64,000 bases of DNA, taken from positions 13,236,042 to 13,300,041 of the forward strand of contig BSYO01000010.1 of NCBI GenBank assembly GCA_033239525.1, in the 5' to 3' direction. This document shows positions 59,330-64,000 of the stretch, piece by piece. The position numbers and the translations under genes are program-made. The DNA comes from Nepenthes gracilis (Eukaryota > Streptophyta > Magnoliopsida > Caryophyllales > Nepenthaceae). Each line of letters begins with the position of its first letter. Position 1 is the stretch's first letter. Under the pieces are notes generated by a model. That model saw only the letters and a program-made list of their open reading frames with translations, was not told the DNA's origin and made no database searches.

Positions 59330-62280
59330 AAATTTCGTCCTCGAAATTTATGCATACCAATCCTTGAACAAAATAAGAACAATTCTTCCGAACTTAACCT
59401 CGATCAAAAGATTCTTCCAAAAATCTAATCATCAACACCTGATCTTTCTATCCCAATAACGGAATCAAAAATCCCAACATAAAACAGCTTCTCAAAATCA
59501 ACAACCATTCACACTCGATCACATGCCAACAATCAACCCATACTTCTGTCAACATACATACACAAAACACATCATCACGATCTGCCAAATTCGGAACAAC
59601 CGCCAATCTGCTGGCCACTTCTCCAATTCATTGCAAAACCTCAAAAGTCCAATCGAACCTCAACCTCAATCCAGCACTTGCCCTCGAAACTTGAAACTCT
59701 TCTCGATCATCCAATCAAGCTACAAATCTGATCTCATGCTTGACTTCTCGAATCAATTTTTGTAACCGATAGTTATAAATCCACACGCTTCCACTGCGCA
59801 ACTCTGATCAATCATCTTCTTCAAATCGCAATCAATGCCTCAAAATTAGTATACCTTGCAACATTCTCATCTTGATAATGTATTAGCGGCCAAACTCGAG
59901 AATGACTTTCTGATCAGCAAGCAAGGAACCGACTTCATCAGCTTATCCATCATCATCTAAGAAGCCACCAAATTCCTCGCTGTCCAACGCAAGCCCAAAC
60001 AAAATTTCGAAGGCTTCTTCTTGATTTCTTCCTTCAAGCACGAGACGCATGATCAACTCGCCACTCCGCTGATAGAGCATCTTCGAGGTTCCTTATAAGC
60101 TTTGACCACTGCAACTCCACTACAGTTGTTGACAACCTTGACTGCTCCCTGAGCTTCCATCCAACAATCGAGGCTCTGCTTGATTGCATCCAGCTTCATG
60201 ACCGCTCGAACAAAAGGATCTTCACTTCTGATCTTCACAAAAACATCTTCCGCAGAAAGAACTTCGTTCAAAGCCCACTCTTGGCAGGGGTTATTCACCG
60301 ATAACTCCATAGTTTCTCCGCTCAAAATGAAGACAGAAGACACTGCCACGCAAACTCCTAATACAACTCTGATCCTGAACAACATACGCATAGACAGAGA
60401 ATGGATCCACTTACCTGCCACTTCATCGGCAAAAAATCTCCTTCTACCCCGTGAGATTTCAGACCGATCAAATCAAAGCCGCTACTTCTCCAACATCACA
60501 GGACTCAACAAAAAACACCACTAAATCAAAGTCCTCAAACCAACATTCAAATCAAATTCTCTATCTAAGGATCCAAATCGAATCTCACAACCAAAGGCTA
60601 CAGACCCATATGCTTCTACTGCACTATTCGGATTGATCACCTGACTGCGAATTATCGATATAACAAATCTGAAAACTTTCGACCGAAAATATTATCAATA
60701 ATAGCCCTTAAGCGATCCACCCGCTTACGTTGCCAGATGATTAGCTCTTTTTCCGAAATAATTTCCTCAAACCTCTATGATCAAATTGAACCACAACTAT
60801 CTCCATACAAATAACATTTCTAAATCCTCAAAGCAAATACCTCAACTGCTAACTCCAAGCCATAAGTGGAGTAACCTTGATCATAGACTTTCAACAGCCG
60901 TAACCCATCGGCAATCACCCAAAAACGCTACATCAGAACACAACCTCAAATCTTCCTCGAGAGCATCACAACCTACCACAGATTAACTTAATCCATCGGG
61001 GATCAACGAAATCAACTTTGCAGACAATACGTCCTTTATTTCTAGAAAGTTCCCCTTATACTCATCATTCCAACGAACACTGATAACTACTAAGCCCAAT
61101 GTCCCACGGACGCTACGATCCTCAAGGAATCCTCGACAAATCGCTTAACAGATTTAAGCAGACTCAAGAAATCACGCACCTTCGCAACAAACGATGGCAT
61201 TTCCCTACCGGTCACCGCTTCAATCTTCTGCAATTTCACAAACATGTCATCGAAAAAACAACATGCCCAAACAATACTACTTCCAACCAAACTCACATCT
61301 CCTCAATTGGGCAAACTACAAACTACCCTTTACAACTATAACAGTCCTCAAACGGACCCCATGCCCCACAAATTCTCTCGAACAAATAAAAACATCATTA
61401 ACGAAGCCATCATAAATAGATCAAAATACGGCCAAAAGATCATAAGATTCATATGACCTACAAAAGATGCCAACAAAATTACTAACCCAAAAACATCACC
61501 GAAGCTCACAACAGCCGCACCTTTATCTTGAAGGCAACCTCAGGTATATTCTCCCGATATCCTTAATTGACAATACTTCAAGTACAGATCGATTTAGAAA
61601 ACATCGAATACTAACCATCGATCAAACAAATCACCTACCAATTCCTAACATTCGCTTATCAAATGATTCATTTTCCCAACGAATTAAATTTTAATAATTC
61701 ATAGACAACCTCACAGATTCATCGCGCTTATCCCAAAAGCATATAACACCCCACAGCAAGGCACTCAACCAATGCCTCATCGACTCTATACAAGGTCCTC
61801 GAAATCGATATCACTCCTGACATAACCTCAACAACCTCAACTATCAATTAAAATACAATTCAGGCTAATCATCTCCTCAAGAAATAGCCTCGAATTACCA
61901 TACAACCAGAAAACTTGTTATTACCACATAACGACTCCCAGATGTGGACATATATGCCAAATAAAGTCAACACACATTTTCATCAATTAACTTTCAGTCA
62001 CAATGATATAAATTTCATCACCTATCGATCAACTCTTCCTCATATTTAACATTGATAGCCCAAATTGTAAATCAAAATATTCTTACTAAAATCATTTACA
62101 TTAATATGGTGACTTGCCAACCAAATCACTCCCAATATTACATTAAAGTCCGGTTTATCAAATAAGATTAGATCAGCCAATCATTGATATCCACAAACCC
62201 AGACTGGACATCGGAGTCTACAAATTAACAGATCAAAGGTTTACCCATCAGGGATAAACTTCATCAAAGCTCACTTTAAA
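59330..62280 (-). pseudogene. pol pseudogene of the minus-strand chromovirus
   Basis: From right to left on the minus strand: degenerate protease/RT text; an RT catalytic region near 61412-61388 reading GFVNDVF where YVDD-type residues are expected, followed by CSREFVGHGVRLRTV; RT thumb and RNase H start (QKIEAVTGREMP, VRDFLSLLKSVKRFVEDSL) in the frame 61296-61090; an integrase-like 122-codon frame (60421-60053); integrase C-terminal text (VSRASAGLRLRFDWTFEVL, IGEVASRLAVVPNL) near 59700-59600; a chromodomain-like remnant (VDDQIFGRI) near 59400; and NFEDEIF at the end. Despite nearly identical LTRs the coding region is full of stops, so the copy was probably already defective when it moved. 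Confidence 0.72.
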
Positions 62281-62883
62281 AATTGGAAAAACATACAACA
62301 TTTACATACAATCTCAAAGATCACAAACTTATTTCCGTGCCTTCACCAACTAAATTCATCTTCCTTACTATCACGAATGCAAAACAGAGAACGATTCCCA
62401 AAATAGCTTCCACAAAAACATCTCAAGAAGTGGAATACGACACTGAGAAGCCTACCACTGGCTTGCCTCACTCTCTAACTTATGGTAATAGACCAAACTT
62501 CATTTGAACTGTCAGAAACCTCGAACACCTCCTCCACTTTCTAAAGTTTAATTTAAGCCTTAATTGAGATTAACCATCCTAAAATTTTTTCAAATCGGCT
62601 CACATTTAATCATTCGAAGGACTCTCCATCTTGCCTACAGCAAACCATCGTTCACAAAGCAACCAAATTTTCATCTAGCTGCTGAACAGAAACATTCAAA
62701 ACATCGCTCGCGTGACTCATCATAGCCTATTAATCGACTTTCCGAGTCGAATTCAAATATTAACGACCCAAACTTCCATTCTTTACCAAAGGCTATACTT
62801 ATCACGCCAGATATTCAATTAATTTCTTATCCGAGATGACCCAAAAACCCCTCTCCTTACGACCTTTTCTCTGATACCACCAC

Positions 62884-64000
62884 TGTCACGACCCGGGACC
62901 ACAATGTACGCAGGTCAAAAATAAAATCAATAATAATATTTCCATCAAACATAATAACCCAACCCGGGTGTGACAATCAAACACATGCAGGACCCAATAT
63001 AAATAAAACCCGCACAAGATCTCATCGGATATGAATACGGACAAATAATACATGACCTGCTATCCATAATCGCAAGGGAGGTATCCAAATTTACAACTCA
63101 TCCACAATACTATAACTTCAATATTTCTCATTACAATGATCAAGGCACTATCCGGCCATAAATAATAACCATAGCATATCCTCGAGATCAGAAATATACC
63201 AAATGTAATATCTCCACTCGCCAAAAGGAATATCCGAGCCCGATCACGTCCGAGCTCTGTGGCGTATCCATGCCACTAGTCTGAAGGGATAAAACATGAA
63301 AACGTAAGCCTAAAGCTCAGCAAGTATCAAGAATCGTATAAAACGGTACACATAAATCAGAAGCAGGGATGTCGCATAGCAATCACGTAAAACAAAACAT
63401 CATGTCCGTGAAATCCCTAAAAATCGAGGAGATGTCTCGTACTAAATCGTCGTCCGTAATAACTCGTCCCTCCGGGACAAAATCATATTAACCACGATCC
63501 GGTAAAATCTCATAGACGATATCATATCATATGATCCGAGGTCACATACATCGCAACCGTCACCACATCCACGTGGAGACACATACCATCGTCCGGATCT
63601 AAAACTCATAATGCAGAAATTAAGACAAAACTGCCGGAACTAAAACATAAATCAAAACACGTTAGGGTTTATCACGTCAAAGACGTCACGAGACATTCCT
63701 ATCGCCCATCCGTGGGCCAAACCACGTATCTCAAATCATCATACACCCAAATACGTGCGAAAATACAAAACATGCACGAAATCGGAGAACCAAAGATCAA
63801 TGATACCAACTTGAGGAAGGTTACCCTCGTCCCCAGGTAACCACGGCTATATATCGGCTCTGAATTAGGCGGTAGCTCAAGGCCATCCATGTACTCTGTC
63901 TCCCATAGATTAGGAACTTGCTCACTATGTTTCACCACCCGCGGCTTTGGGTGCAACCTCAAGTTTTAGTTATATATTAGGACGTCCGAATACATTAGTT
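62884..64000 (-). repeat. Partial second LTR of the minus-strand chromovirus
   Basis: The LTR end GGGTCGTGACA is at 62884, and sequence matches 56812 onward with only scattered differences (for example CCTGCAAGCG versus CTGTGGCG near 63257, and a short indel near 63680). Its start lies beyond the window. Confidence 0.87.

Larger units (their letters stand above)
56413..64000 (-). mobile_element. Chromovirus-type Ty3/gypsy element(s) in tandem LTR-internal-LTR-internal array, partial
   Basis: Read on the minus strand the order is LTR (64000 to 62884, start outside the window), PBS, internal region (62883-59313), LTR (59312-56812), a second PBS and about 400 bp of internal sequence (56811-56413) that repeats 62883-62484 almost base for base. 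The LTR ends are TGTGATATTTCGG and GGGTCGTGACA. Before the complete LTR is the classic TTCGAGGACGAAATTTTTAA...GGAGGGGAGAG tail (polypurine tract) of Tekay/Del-like chromoviruses. The two LTR copies are nearly identical where both are visible, so it is young. The internal region is only 3.6 kb and gag is not recognisable, so it is also deleted. Confidence 0.85.

Noticed and set aside
1..64000. tRNA, rRNA or organelle-derived insertions
   Set aside because: No GGTTCGAATC-type T-arm with a cloverleaf context, no rRNA core motifs and no chloroplast or mitochondrial gene text were seen. Matches to tRNA sequence are limited to retrotransposon primer-binding sites.

Overview
The window is nuclear DNA of a flowering plant, most likely an AT-rich dicot; the species cannot be named from it. 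The evidence is a large spliced gene of a plant-specific family, GT-AG introns of about 100-235 bp, and long stretches of decayed Ty1/copia and Ty3/gypsy LTR retrotransposons. No bacterial operons, rRNA, tRNA or CRISPR arrays were seen. One host gene looks intact. Most of the rest is mobile-element sequence of different ages.

Layout. 1-4.2 kb: AT-rich, no gene. 4.2-5.3 kb: solo LTR of a Tat-like gypsy element with a perfect target-site duplication (TSD). 7.8-14.0 kb: a decayed copia element (Copia-1) with both LTRs. 14.3-17.2 kb, minus strand: a four-exon gene for an approximately 811-residue protein with a C-terminal Tify-domain-binding (Jas TPL-binding) domain. 19.1-19.7 kb: a PIF/Harbinger-type MITE. 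20.8-24.8 kb: a solo LTR of almost 4 kb from a chromovirus-like gypsy family, with a perfect TSD. 26.2-30.4 kb: the most unusual object, a non-autonomous LTR element with a perfect GAGAG TSD. It has no recognisable pol. Between its LTRs lie intron-less pieces of at least two unrelated host genes, a HOS1-type RING E3 ligase and a KIN-7 kinesin, plus an unrecognised coding-like stretch. 30.7-39.1 kb: a second decayed copia element (Copia-2), interrupted in gag by a partly deleted chromovirus-like element (31.6-35.5 kb). 40.1-50.1 kb: a complete but decayed 10-kb Tat-lineage gypsy element with an antisense accessory ORF downstream of pol. 50.9-55.3 kb: an LTR-like repeat, an inverted fragment of the Copia-1 family and a purine/GGC-rich LTR-like block. 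56.4-64.0 kb, minus strand: a young chromovirus with nearly identical LTR copies in a tandem LTR-internal-LTR-internal arrangement, running off the window.

How the parts relate. The elements do not form a pathway; they form strata. Copia-2 predates the chromovirus inside it. The Tat element and the transducing element each carry their own TSD. The minus-strand chromovirus at the right edge looks youngest because its LTR copies are nearly identical. The host gene lies about 0.4 kb from the Copia-1 3' LTR, which carries a TATA box but points toward the gene's 3' end.

Limits. All homology statements rest on reading translations and recalling family motifs; no search was run. Splice sites, LTR ends and TSDs were located by eye and may be off by a few bases.
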